Positions 14,697 through 22,723 of a stretch of 34,225 bases of DNA are shown piece by piece. The DNA is from an uncultured bacterium (GTDB lineage Bacteria > Verrucomicrobiota > Kiritimatiellia > RFP12 > UBA1067), in assembly GCA_902803135.1 (NCBI GenBank), contig CADCPA010000155.1:1-34225 (forward strand), in the 5' to 3' direction. The notes under the pieces were generated by a model. That model was not told where the DNA came from and did no database searches. It saw nothing but the letters and a program-made list of their open reading frames with translations. The translations under genes and the position numbers were made by a program. Position 1 is the first letter of the stretch. The number at the start of each line of letters is the position of its first letter.

Positions 14697-15452
14697 ATGA
14701 AATTCAAGACAGTTCTCTGTGCGCTGGCCGTGGCTGCGATGGCGCCGGTTTTCGCGAACCAGACGAGCAGCAACGTGTGCGGTTGGTTGAAGGTGACGAG
14801 CGCGCTCAAGCAGACGATCGTCGGCGTGCCGTGGGTTGAAGTCAACGGTACGGGCGATGCGGCCGTCAAGGTCGCCAAACTCGTGAAGACGGACAATCTG
14901 ACGGCGGGCGACAAGCTCTACTTCTATCAGGCGGACGGCAACAAGTGGATGGCCTGGAACCTGGCGAACGGTGCGTGGGAGCCGATGACGACGGTTGGCG
15001 AGCTCAATTTCGTCCTCGCGCCGACGGCGGCCGACCAGGGCATTCAGCGTGGCCAGGCGCTCATTCTCGAGCGCAGTTCCACGGAGACGCCGTTCTTCCT
15101 CTACGGCCAGTATTCCGCGAGCGAAGTTCCGGCGCAGACGGTGACGGCCGGTACGGCTGAAGCGCCGACGAACACGCTCCTCGCGAGTCCGAAGGCCGAA
15201 GCCTACGACCTGAACGGCGATGGCAAGATCACGGGCGCCGGTGCGACGGATACGATTGTCATCCCGCTCAACGGCGGCGACTCCACGGTCTACCAGCTCA
15301 AGGATGGCGTGTGGGGATACTACAAGCTGACGACGAAGACGGTCGGCCAGCGTACGTTCAAGAGTCAGGTCTGGACGCCCGCGGAAGCGATTCCCGCCGG
15401 TACCGGCTTCTGGTATGTCTCCCGCGGCGGCGCGGCGACGATCAACTGGTAA
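14697..15452 (+). CDS. Exported protein with an EF-hand/dockerin-like calcium loop
   Basis: A 251-residue protein with a signal peptide (MKFKTVLCALAVAAMAPVFA). The mature protein starts NQTSSNVCGWLKVTS. Near residue 173 it has DLNGDGKITGAG, which fits the D-x-N-x-D-G-x-I calcium-binding loop of EF-hand and dockerin modules, though only one such loop is seen. The ends are beta-rich, and aromatic-rich strands (KLYFYQADGNKWMAWNL) suggest a compact extracellular domain. GGAAAGG lies about 10 bases before the ATG. It lies in the same run of exported genes. Function unknown. Confidence 0.7.
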   Translation: MKFKTVLCALAVAAMAPVFANQTSSNVCGWLKVTSALKQTIVGVPWVEVNGTGDAAVKVAKLVKTDNLTAGDKLYFYQADGNKWMAWNLANGAWEPMTTVGELNFVLAPTAADQGIQRGQALILERSSTETPFFLYGQYSASEVPAQTVTAGTAEAPTNTLLASPKAEAYDLNGDGKITGAGATDTIVIPLNGGDSTVYQLKDGVWGYYKLTTKTVGQRTFKSQVWTPAEAIPAGTGFWYVSRGGAATINW

Positions 15453-15485
15453 CCTCCTTCAGCGAAATTGAAAAGGGAAATGACA

Positions 15486-15998
15486 ATGACGAAGAAACTG
15501 ATGTGTGCGTTTGCCCTCGTGTGCGGCGCAATGGTTGCCCAGGCGGACTTCCTCTGGTGGCAGGTCGACCCGGTCTCGGGGCGTGAGTTCTCGCTTGCGG
15601 ACCTCTATGTGACGGATGGCACCACGTCGACCGCTCTCGACACCGTCCAGCCGGCGGATGCCGATCCGACTACGGGCTTGGGCACGAAGGTTGAGACCGT
15701 GAGCACGGACGTCTCCGGCTACACGAGTTCCCAGTATTCCTTCTTCGTGGAGCTCGTCACGTACTCCGACGCGAACTACACCACGGTGACCGGCACGCAG
15801 AAACTGGATGCGGTTTCCTACGATTCCCTCATCACGGCCGGCTACATCACGGGGGCGAGCCAGGGTCCGGGTCTCCCCTCGGCTCCGGCGCCGTCGGGCG
15901 GTTACAACCTCGGTGGCAATGTTCCGGAGCCGACGAGCGGCATGCTGTTCCTGCTCGGCGGTGCGCTGATGGCTTTGCGCCGTCGCCGTCGGGCTTAA
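15486..15998 (+). CDS. PEP-CTERM sorted exported protein
   Basis: A 170-residue protein with a signal peptide (MTKKLMCAFALVCGAMVAQA) and a complete C-terminal PEP-CTERM signal: VPEP, then a hydrophobic helix (SGMLFLLGGALMAL), then R-R-R-R-R-A at the very end. In bacteria with exosortase (Xrt), such proteins are cut at this signal and sorted to the envelope or an extracellular matrix. No exosortase gene lies in the window. The mature part is small and Thr/Ser/Asp-rich with no known domain. The start is chosen because AGGGA lies about 7 bases before 15486; Met at 15480 is also in frame. It is the last gene of the exported cassette. Confidence 0.85.
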   Translation: MTKKLMCAFALVCGAMVAQADFLWWQVDPVSGREFSLADLYVTDGTTSTALDTVQPADADPTTGLGTKVETVSTDVSGYTSSQYSFFVELVTYSDANYTTVTGTQKLDAVSYDSLITAGYITGASQGPGLPSAPAPSGGYNLGGNVPEPTSGMLFLLGGALMALRRRRRA

Positions 15999-16024
15999 GT
16001 CCAAACAGACTAACTGAAAAACCT

Positions 16025-16054
16025 GCGGGGCGGACCGGAAACGGCCTGCCTCGC
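16025..16054. other. Strong GAAA-capped hairpin between cassette and membrane gene
   Basis: The arms 16025-16037 and 16042-16054 form a 13-bp stem with one A/C mismatch and two G-T pairs, closed by a GAAA tetraloop. It is followed by TTGCAT, not by a T-run, so it is not a standard intrinsic terminator on this strand. It sits between the PEP-CTERM stop and the next ribosome binding site, so it could stabilise the upstream mRNA or limit read-through. Confidence 0.5.
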
Positions 16055-16074
16055 TTGCATAAGGGAAACAACGC

Positions 16075-18459
16075 ATGTCTCGTCACTACCACGATGAAGA
16101 GGAGAGTTCCGAGCGTCAGGTCTTTGCCCAGCGCGAGCGTCTGAGCCTGCCGGACTGGATTCTGGCGGCTACGGCGGCGGTGCTCGTTTTTGTCGGTTTG
16201 TCGGTGTTTGCCTTTCCGAGTCTGAGCCCGGACGTCTGGGGCGATGCGGCGGTCGCGGCAGGGCTGCGTCCGCCGTCGTCCATCTTTCCCGGCCTCTGGC
16301 GCGTTCTCGCCGGCGTGTTCTACATGGGCGGCGTCGGCGCGGGCGATGCCGCGCTGCCGTGGCTGGGGCGTCTCTGCGGTGCGCTGACGGCGGGTGTTTC
16401 CTTCTTGTTCTTCCGCGTGCTGGTCGCCCAGCTGGTGCGTCTGCGTCTGCGCTACGCCCCCCGGCGGCACCGCGTGGTTCGACTGTCCGCCTTCGCCGGC
16501 GCGCTGTTCTTCGCGTGCTCCGATCCGATGTGGCGTGCGGGCCAGGCGTTTTCTCCGGGCGGACTCCTGATGCTGATGGTCCTGGTCTCCCTCATCTGCT
16601 TCGTGCAGTTCCTGCTGAGCGGCCGGATTCTCACGGCGATTGCGGCTCTGTTCCTCGGCGGCGTCATTACCGCTGAAACGCCGTATGGTTTCGTTCTTCT
16701 GGGCTTTTGCTGGTACGGCTATCAGCGTGCCTATCGCCGCGGTTCGCTCAGCGACGACAATCCGCTGCTCGACACCGGCGCCGGACAGTCGGCGCGCTGG
16801 CTCATTTCCTTCGTCTGGGTGCTCGGTCTCGCCTGCGGGATTGCGGCGAACTGCGTGTCCTTCATCCGCCTGCATGGTCTCGAGGCGGTCGGCAAGGTCG
16901 GTGGCGACATGCCGCTCATGTATCTCAAGGGGTGGTGGCACAATCTGATCGGGGTGGCGAATCCCCTGGGCTGGGCGCTTGCGCTCGGCATCTGCCTGTT
17001 GACGTTCGCCGTCGCGCTGGCCATGTTGCCGCGCGCGTCCGACGAAGAGCGTCTGCTCCCGTACCATGTGGGCTTCCTGACCTGCATCACGGGGCTCTTG
17101 GCTTTCGCGCAGCTGGCGATGTTGAGTCCGCTGTGGTTCTGGACGTGGAGCGATTCCATCAAGATCCATTCGGCGTTCTTCCTCCAGCTTCTCATGCTGG
17201 CCTGTTCCGGCACCGTGGTCTGCGCGCTCGTCGTTTTCGGCGTCGAGGCGGCCTGCCGCGATTACGAACGTCTGCAGCAGCGCCACTTCAGGCGGTTGAG
17301 CCAGGGCGGACGTTTTGTCCTGTATGTCATTGCATTGGCGTTTCTCGCTGCGGGCGTGCTGCCCGGCCGCGTGCAGACAGCGACGCGCGCGATGCTGGCC
17401 ATCATCGACGACTATGCGCGTGAAGTCGTTGCGGAGTGCGGGCCCGTCCACTGGATTTTCACGGACGGTTCCTACGATGCCCGCTACGAGCTCCTCGCCG
17501 CCGAGCAGAAGAAAGACCTCTACGCGATCTCGCTCATGGGCAGCAGCTCGTACTACGACCAGTATCTCCGTCTGCGCGGCAAGCTCGACAACGAAGACCG
17601 CACGGCGCTGAGCGTCAACGGCGCCACCGGCCTTCGCGCCTGGATGCTCGAGAAGCCGGAGCGCATGGCCGATGCCGCGGTGCAGCAGGGCTTCGAGCTC
17701 TGGAAGCGCCAGGGCAAGGAACTGCCGCCGTGCTCGGGCGTGCTGGCGCGTCCGGTGGGCATGGACGAGGCCGACATGCTCAAGGGCGTCGCGAACAGCA
17801 AGAAGCTCGCCGAGCGGATTGTCGCGTTCTACGCGGCCGGCGGCATTGCGAAGTCGGCCAGCTTCTCGTTCACCGAGCTGTTCCGCTTCGCCCAGTGGCG
17901 CATCTCGCGTCTGGCCCGCATGCGTTCCGAGCGTGCGGACCGCGCACAGGACGTGGCCACGGCCGAGGCGGACCTGAACATTTCCGAGCGTCTGGACGAC
18001 TACAACAGCTCGCTTCAACGCATTCTGGCCGACATGGAGCATGCGCGCGAGACGACGCTGCGCCAGGTGACGCCGCGCGAAGGCCTCCAGCTGGCGCTGG
18101 CGCGTGCGGACTTCGCGCTCGCCGCCAGCTATGCGCGCCCGATTCTCAAGGCGATTCCGGACGATCCCGAGGCGAATTTCGGCCTGGCGATGAGCTATGT
18201 CAAGCAGCAGCAGTGGGCGCGTGCGGCGGAACACCTCAAGGTCTTCGCCGAGAAGCGTCCGCAGGAACCGTCGGCCTGGAACAACCTGGCCATGATCTGC
18301 CTGAAGATGAACCGGTTTGCGGAGGCGGAGCGCCACGCGAAGAAGGCGTTGGAGCTGATTCCCGAATCCGCCGAAGTGAAAGATACGATTAAACAGATCG
18401 CGGAGGCGAAGGCGGCGGCGGAGGGGGCTGAGCCCAAGGCGAAAAAAGGAGACAAATGA
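16075..18459 (+). CDS. Polytopic membrane protein with C-terminal TPRs (DUF2723-like)
   Basis: A 794-residue protein. The cytoplasmic N-terminus (about 1-25) is followed by about ten hydrophobic helices between residues 26 and 445. A soluble region follows (about 450-660), then two or three tetratricopeptide repeats (about 672-775; DDPEANFGLAMSYVKQQQWA and EPSAWNNLAMICLKMNRFAE). The early part, with SPDVWGDAAVAAG and PGLWRVLAGVFYMGG, resembles DUF2723-type membrane proteins related to GT-C glycosyltransferases; this is a weak resemblance. TPRs at the C-terminus suggest partner binding. AGGGA precedes the ATG. It overlaps the next gene by ATGA, so the two products probably act together. Position after a PEP-CTERM cassette hints at envelope glycan or sorting functions, by context only. 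Confidence 0.7.
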   Translation: MSRHYHDEEESSERQVFAQRERLSLPDWILAATAAVLVFVGLSVFAFPSLSPDVWGDAAVAAGLRPPSSIFPGLWRVLAGVFYMGGVGAGDAALPWLGRLCGALTAGVSFLFFRVLVAQLVRLRLRYAPRRHRVVRLSAFAGALFFACSDPMWRAGQAFSPGGLLMLMVLVSLICFVQFLLSGRILTAIAALFLGGVITAETPYGFVLLGFCWYGYQRAYRRGSLSDDNPLLDTGAGQSARWLISFVWVLGLACGIAANCVSFIRLHGLEAVGKVGGDMPLMYLKGWWHNLIGVANPLGWALALGICLLTFAVALAMLPRASDEERLLPYHVGFLTCITGLLAFAQLAMLSPLWFWTWSDSIKIHSAFFLQLLMLACSGTVVCALVVFGVEAACRDYERLQQRHFRRLSQGGRFVLYVIALAFLAAGVLPGRVQTATRAMLAIIDDYAREVVAECGPVHWIFTDGSYDARYELLAAEQKKDLYAISLMGSSSYYDQYLRLRGKLDNEDRTALSVNGATGLRAWMLEKPERMADAAVQQGFELWKRQGKELPPCSGVLARPVGMDEADMLKGVANSKKLAERIVAFYAAGGIAKSASFSFTELFRFAQWRISRLARMRSERADRAQDVATAEADLNISERLDDYNSSLQRILADMEHARETTLRQVTPREGLQLALARADFALAASYARPILKAIPDDPEANFGLAMSYVKQQQWARAAEHLKVFAEKRPQEPSAWNNLAMICLKMNRFAEAERHAKKALELIPESAEVKDTIKQIAEAKAAAEGAEPKAKKGDK

Positions 18460-19232
18460 GGAAATGCGTTGGAATGGCGGCGGCGTTGGTCGCCGCGACG
18501 GTGATGGCGGCGTCGACGATCGAGAAGGCCCCCGCGTTCGAAAAGGTGCCGGCGCAGGCGAAGAAGATGCTGAAGGGCGCCGTGGGCAAGCCCGTGGAGA
18601 CCGGTCTGGTGTTTGCGAACGGTCAGTACATCCGTCCTCCCTACCGTGTCGCCCGCATCGGTACGGCCATCTACATCAACGACATTCAGGTGACGGACCA
18701 GATCCAGCCCTGGCGCAAGTTCCTCGCGACCCAGCCCGGCTACACGGGCAACGTGCCGGCGAAGGCGAATGACAACGGCGGAGAGGCGAAGAGCCTTGAC
18801 GAGCTGTTTGCGGACGACGAACCGGAGCAGGCGAAGGGCGGCTCGGCCGTTGAAGAGCCGTTCTCGCCGAATGCGAAGAGCGCGGCGCTTCTCCGTGAAA
18901 TCGACGAGTACCGCACCGATGTCCAGCGCAAGCTGCGCGCGGGCAACATCTGTTTCTTCGGTTCCCGCTATGCGCGCGTCATCGTCGAGCCGCGCCTCGC
19001 GAAGGGCCTGCTGGCGGCCCTGCCCGAAGCCATGCGCGATGCGGAAGACGGTGTCGACCTCGAGACGCGCGTGCGCGCCAAGGGGTTCGTCTTTCTGAAC
19101 CGCACGCTGTGCATGGATCTGGTCGACCACCGTCCCGACTACCTGAAGCTGATCGACCGCCGGAAGCATCTGCAGGAACTCGAGCGGCTGGAGGAAATCG
19201 AAAAGCGCAACGCGCAGGAGCGGGGTCGTTGA
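18456..19232 (+). CDS. Exported protein coupled to the TPR membrane protein
   Basis: A 258-residue protein with a likely signal peptide (MRKCVGMAAALVAATVMA). The mature part has a beta-type segment (ANGQYIRPPYRVARIGTAIYINDIQVTDQI, near 54-83), an acidic linker (SLDELFADDEPEQ) and a helical, charged C-terminus (about 140-258) with coiled-coil potential. I do not recognise the family. It starts inside the stop of the preceding gene (ATGA) and ends in TGATG overlapping the methyltransferase start, so it sits in the middle of a tightly coupled operon. A periplasmic partner of the membrane protein is the simplest inference. Confidence 0.65.
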   Translation: MRKCVGMAAALVAATVMAASTIEKAPAFEKVPAQAKKMLKGAVGKPVETGLVFANGQYIRPPYRVARIGTAIYINDIQVTDQIQPWRKFLATQPGYTGNVPAKANDNGGEAKSLDELFADDEPEQAKGGSAVEEPFSPNAKSAALLREIDEYRTDVQRKLRAGNICFFGSRYARVIVEPRLAKGLLAALPEAMRDAEDGVDLETRVRAKGFVFLNRTLCMDLVDHRPDYLKLIDRRKHLQELERLEEIEKRNAQERGR

Positions 19233-20089
19233 TGGAGCTCACGTCGCCATCCAACCCGAAGATCAAATACGTGGTCAGACTTCGCAGTTGTTCGGCGCGC
19301 GAAGAATCGGGTGAGATGATCGTCGAAGGGTTCCGCGAGTGCCGTCGTGCGCTCGACAACGGGTATCGTCCGCATGCCATCTTCCACTGTCCCGAGCTCT
19401 ATCTGAAGAACGAGAACGAGCCGTCCCTCGTGGCGGACTGCCTCCGCCTTGGCGCCGAGGACTACTGCTGCTCGAAGACGGCGTTTCTCAAAATGGCGTA
19501 CAAGGACCGTCCGGACGGCCTGCTCATGGTCGGCCCGCACGTCACCAAGCGCCTCTCCGACCTCCGGTTGCCGCCGCAGGCGCTCGTCATCGTGACGGAA
19601 GCCATCGAGAAGCCGGGCAATCTCGGCACCATCCTCCGCAGCGCGGACGCGGCGAACGCCGGCGCGGTCATCGTGTGCGACCGCACGACGGACGTCCACA
19701 ACCCCAATGTCGTGCGCGCCTCGACGGGCACGATGTTTTCCGTGCCGATCGTCGAAGCGACGAGCGAGGAGGCGTTGGCCTGGCTGCGGGAACGCGGATT
19801 CAAGATTCTCGCCGCGACGCCCCATGCCGAAAAGCTCCACTTCGAAGTCGACCTCACGGGCAACGTCGCCCTGGCGGTGGGCGCGGAGCAGTATGGCCTG
19901 ACCGCGAAGTGGATGGACAACGCCGATTTGCGCGTGCGCATCCCCATGTTGGGCCTGGCGGATTCGCTCAACGTGAGCGCGGCGACGACGATTCTGGTCT
20001 ACGAGGCCGTGCGGCAGCGTATCGCCGCGGGAATCGACCACGTGCCGGCGTACGTGCCGTGGCACGGCGAAGGTACGCATGACCATTGA
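19232..20089 (+). CDS. SpoU/TrmH-family RNA 2'-O-ribose methyltransferase
   Basis: A SPOUT-class enzyme that methylates ribose 2'-OH in rRNA or tRNA with S-adenosylmethionine. The N-terminal substrate-binding domain (1-105, with SNPKIKYVVRL and EGFRECRRAL) resembles the 23S rRNA-directed (RlmB/TsnR) branch. The three SPOUT motifs are KPGNLGTILRSADA (128-140), HNPNVVRASTGTMF (156-169) and VALAVGAEQYGL to SLNVSAATTILVYE (212-258), including the knot residues. The 285-residue length is typical. The ATG overlaps the previous stop (TGATG). The target RNA cannot be assigned from sequence. Confidence 0.9.
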   Translation: MELTSPSNPKIKYVVRLRSCSAREESGEMIVEGFRECRRALDNGYRPHAIFHCPELYLKNENEPSLVADCLRLGAEDYCCSKTAFLKMAYKDRPDGLLMVGPHVTKRLSDLRLPPQALVIVTEAIEKPGNLGTILRSADAANAGAVIVCDRTTDVHNPNVVRASTGTMFSVPIVEATSEEALAWLRERGFKILAATPHAEKLHFEVDLTGNVALAVGAEQYGLTAKWMDNADLRVRIPMLGLADSLNVSAATTILVYEAVRQRIAAGIDHVPAYVPWHGEGTHDH

Positions 20090-20114
20090 CGCTTGAGAAG
20101 TTGAGGAGATGACG

Positions 20115-21176
20115 ATGAAGAGAATTGTGCTTGTGACGACGGCGCTGCTGGCCGGTCTGACCCTCCGGGCCGCGCCGCAGAAGTCGGTGGCCGGCGCGGC
20201 GCCGGGCGGACAGTCCCCCTATGCGACGGACGCCTATCCGGGCTTCGACGGCCTTGACGAAATCAAGAAGCCGGAGCGTCGCGAGAAGAGCTGGTGGTTC
20301 GGCGTCAAGCGCGATACGCCCGCCGAGCAGTACGCCTATGCCAAGGACCTCGAGTCGAACGGTGATCTCGCCGGTGCGGCGAAGGCCTGCGACGCGCTGG
20401 TGCGCGAATGGCCGTCCTCGCTTGAAGCGCCCCAGGCCCAGCTGCGCTTTGCGAAGATCCTCGCCCAGCAGGAGGACTATGAAGAGGCGTTCAAGCAGCT
20501 CGAATACATGTTCGACTTCTACGCGCGGGATTGTCCGTACCAGGAACTGGTGGACTGGGGCTACCAGCTCGTCAACACGATGGTGGACAAGAAGAAGACC
20601 TGGTTCGGCTTCACTTTCCTCTCCAACCGTCTCGTGCGCCAGCACTACGAGTCGATCGTGCGCCGCGCGCCCGGCGCGTCCTATGTGGCCGAGGCCATGC
20701 TGAAGATCGCCAAGCTGCGCGAAGACGATCAGGAATACGAAGAAGCCCAGAAGGTCTACGCGATGCTGCAGAGCAAGTATCCGCTGCGTCCCGAAGCGCG
20801 CCTGGCCGGCTATCGCGAAGCCGCGGCGCGCATGTGGCTCTGCCGCCGTCTCGCCTACAATCAGGCGCGCTGCAAGGATTCGCTGAGCTTCCTGCGCCAT
20901 CTGATGGCCCGCTATCCGGACCTCGAGCAGACGGCGGAAGTCAAGGCGTGGGAGACCGAGCTCGTCGACTACATGGCGGAAGACGCGTATCAGCATGCGA
21001 AATCGTACGACAACAAGCGTCGCACGCGCCATGCCGCCCGTTCCTCCTGGGAGCTCTTCCTCAAGAACTATCCCGAGTCGTCGCACGCCGACGAGGCCCG
21101 TGCGCGCATTCTCGAGCTTTCGACCGATCCGGCGGCCGCGAACGTGTTCCGCGTCGGCGGGGCGGACAACAACTGA
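20115..21176 (+). CDS. BamD/YfiO-like TPR protein
   Basis: A 353-residue exported TPR protein. A signal peptide (MKRIVLVTTALLAGLTLRA) is followed by repeats: AEQYAYAKDLESNGDLAGAAKACDALVREWP (about 70-100), PQAQLRFAKILAQQEDYEEA (about 105-125), YVAEAMLKIAKLREDDQEY (about 190-210), and a final HAARSSWELFLKNYPESSHADEARARI. This is the pattern of BamD and related outer-membrane assembly proteins (E. coli BamD has about 245 residues). No lipobox Cys is present, unlike BamD lipoproteins. GAGGAG is 7 bases before ATG 20115; ATG 20109 is in frame but too close to it. An LptE-like gene follows 11 bases later, consistent with outer-membrane biogenesis. BamD versus a general TPR protein remains open. 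Confidence 0.7.
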   Translation: MKRIVLVTTALLAGLTLRAAPQKSVAGAAPGGQSPYATDAYPGFDGLDEIKKPERREKSWWFGVKRDTPAEQYAYAKDLESNGDLAGAAKACDALVREWPSSLEAPQAQLRFAKILAQQEDYEEAFKQLEYMFDFYARDCPYQELVDWGYQLVNTMVDKKKTWFGFTFLSNRLVRQHYESIVRRAPGASYVAEAMLKIAKLREDDQEYEEAQKVYAMLQSKYPLRPEARLAGYREAAARMWLCRRLAYNQARCKDSLSFLRHLMARYPDLEQTAEVKAWETELVDYMAEDAYQHAKSYDNKRRTRHAARSSWELFLKNYPESSHADEARARILELSTDPAAANVFRVGGADNN

Positions 21177-21187
21177 AAGGATCTGCC

Positions 21188-21703
21188 ATGAAACGCCGTA
21201 CGCTTCTTCTCCTGCTGCCCGCATTTCTGCTGTGCGGCTGCGCCGGATACCGTTGGACCTCGCGCGTGCCCGAGGAAATCCGCACCGTCGCCGTGCCGGT
21301 CTTCCAGAACAAGACCCAGCTGGCCGAGCTTGGTCCGATGACGACGCAGTACACCCTGCGCGAATTCCAGCGCGAAGGCACGTTCTCCATCCGCCGTTCC
21401 GGGGATTCCTCGATCGAGGTCCAGGGCGTGGTGACGAAGGCGGACTTCTCGCCGGTCGCCTATGAGCGCGGCTACGGCATGCGCGCAGGCGAATACCGCT
21501 GCTTCGCGACGGTCGAGGTGTCCATCGTCGACAAGGACAACGGCAAGGTGCTGCAGGCGAATCGTCCCTACTCGGCCGAGACGACGATCTCGGTGCAGGG
21601 CGATTTGCTCACCGCGAAGCGCAATGCCGTGCCGCGTCTGGCGAGCGAGTTCGCGCGTCAGATCGTCGACGCCGTGCTGAGCTATCCCTACAACAAGCAG
21701 TAA
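21188..21703 (+). CDS. lptE: LptE-like LPS-assembly lipoprotein
   Basis: A 171-residue lipoprotein with the lipobox L15-C-G-C18 after a basic, leucine-rich signal. The mature start AGYRWTSRVPEEIRTVAVPV and the following FQNKTQLAELGPMTTQYTLREF fit LptE (family features: GY then a Pro, I-x-V-P-x-F-x-N-K-T and an amphipathic helix). LptE is the lipoprotein plug partner of the LptD pore that inserts lipopolysaccharide in the outer membrane. AAGGA precedes the ATG by 7 bases. LptD is not in the window. The assignment is by family pattern and neighbour BamD-like gene. Confidence 0.75.
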   Translation: MKRRTLLLLLPAFLLCGCAGYRWTSRVPEEIRTVAVPVFQNKTQLAELGPMTTQYTLREFQREGTFSIRRSGDSSIEVQGVVTKADFSPVAYERGYGMRAGEYRCFATVEVSIVDKDNGKVLQANRPYSAETTISVQGDLLTAKRNAVPRLASEFARQIVDAVLSYPYNKQ

Positions 21704-21709
21704 GCCTCG

Positions 21710-22723
21710 GTGAAGCCTGCAGAGGAAGACCTTTTGGCGGCGCTCCAGCGCGGACTGCCGCTGACGGCGCGTCCGTTTGCCGAGCTGGCCGACGATTTGT
21801 CCTGCTCCGAGCAGGATCTGCTCGACTGTCTGGCGCGGACCCGAGCGGACGGAATCGTCCGCCGTTTCGGCGCCGTGTTCGATACGCGGCGCCTCGGTTA
21901 CAAGTCCGCGCTCTGCGCGGCGGCCGTGCCCGTCGCCGAATTGGACGGCCTGGTCGCGCGCATTGCGCCGCTCGTCGGCGTCACGCACTGCTATCTGCGC
22001 GAAACGCCGGCGGGGACGGCATCCGCGGCGGCGGCGGACCAGCCGAATCTCTGGTTTACGCTGAGCTATCCGGCGGACATCTTCCCGGCGATGGCCGATG
22101 AGGTTTCCGCCCGTCTCACGCCCTACGCGGTGCACGTGCTGCCCGCCCTCAAGCGCTACAAGGTCGACGTCGTCTTCGGCGCGGCGACGCGTGCGCGCGA
22201 AGAGCAGGTCGACGACGACCTGCCGCCGCTGACGTCCCGCGAACGCCGCCTCGTCGGCGCGTTGCAGGGCGACACGGAGGTCCGATCCGACTATTTCGCC
22301 GGCATTGGCGAGAAGATTGGCCTCAAGGAATGGGATGTGCTGTCGATGCTCGAGGTCTGGCGCCGCAAGGGCCGCCTCAAGCGAATCGGTCTTCTGCTCC
22401 AGCACCGCGCGGCGGGCTGGATCGCGAACGGCATGTGCTGCTGGCGCGTGGAAGGGGATTCCACTGAAGCCGGTCGCGCGCTGGCCGCCCGCGACGAGGT
22501 GACGCACTGCTACGAGCGTCCCCTGTCGCCGGGCTTCCCGTACAATCTGTTCGCGATGGTCCATGCGCGGGCGCTGGATGAATCGCTCGCGCAGTTCGCG
22601 GCACTCGATGCGCATCTCGCCGAGACGCTCGGATCTCCGCTGCCCGGCACGCTGCTCCTCTCGACGCGCGAGTTCAAGAAGACGTCGATGACATTCTTCG
22701 CCGGCGCGCCCTACGGCGTTTGA
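21710..22723 (+). CDS. ahbAB: Siroheme decarboxylase, AhbA-AhbB-like fusion
   Basis: A 337-residue protein made of two homologous halves, each an Lrp/AsnC-like winged helix plus a ferredoxin-like part: about 1-165 and about 170-337. Both halves have a similar motif, GVTHCYLRE in the first and EVTHCYERP in the second. The RRFGAVFDTRRLGYKSAL stretch is characteristic of AhbA/AhbB/NirDL-type siroheme decarboxylases, which turn siroheme into 12,18-didecarboxysiroheme in the alternative (siroheme-dependent) haem pathway or the haem d1 pathway. AhbA and AhbB are usually separate proteins, so this is a fusion. The GTG start at 21710 lies 7 bases after lptE with a weak ribosome binding site. A radical-SAM enzyme follows convergently. 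Confidence 0.8.
   Translation: MKPAEEDLLAALQRGLPLTARPFAELADDLSCSEQDLLDCLARTRADGIVRRFGAVFDTRRLGYKSALCAAAVPVAELDGLVARIAPLVGVTHCYLRETPAGTASAAAADQPNLWFTLSYPADIFPAMADEVSARLTPYAVHVLPALKRYKVDVVFGAATRAREEQVDDDLPPLTSRERRLVGALQGDTEVRSDYFAGIGEKIGLKEWDVLSMLEVWRRKGRLKRIGLLLQHRAAGWIANGMCCWRVEGDSTEAGRALAARDEVTHCYERPLSPGFPYNLFAMVHARALDESLAQFAALDAHLAETLGSPLPGTLLLSTREFKKTSMTFFAGAPYGV

Noticed and set aside
15847-18336. 829-codon minus-strand frame opposite the TPR membrane gene
   Set aside because: Composition is Arg/His/Gln-rich with no domain. The plus frame has membrane helices, TPRs and coupling to its neighbours.
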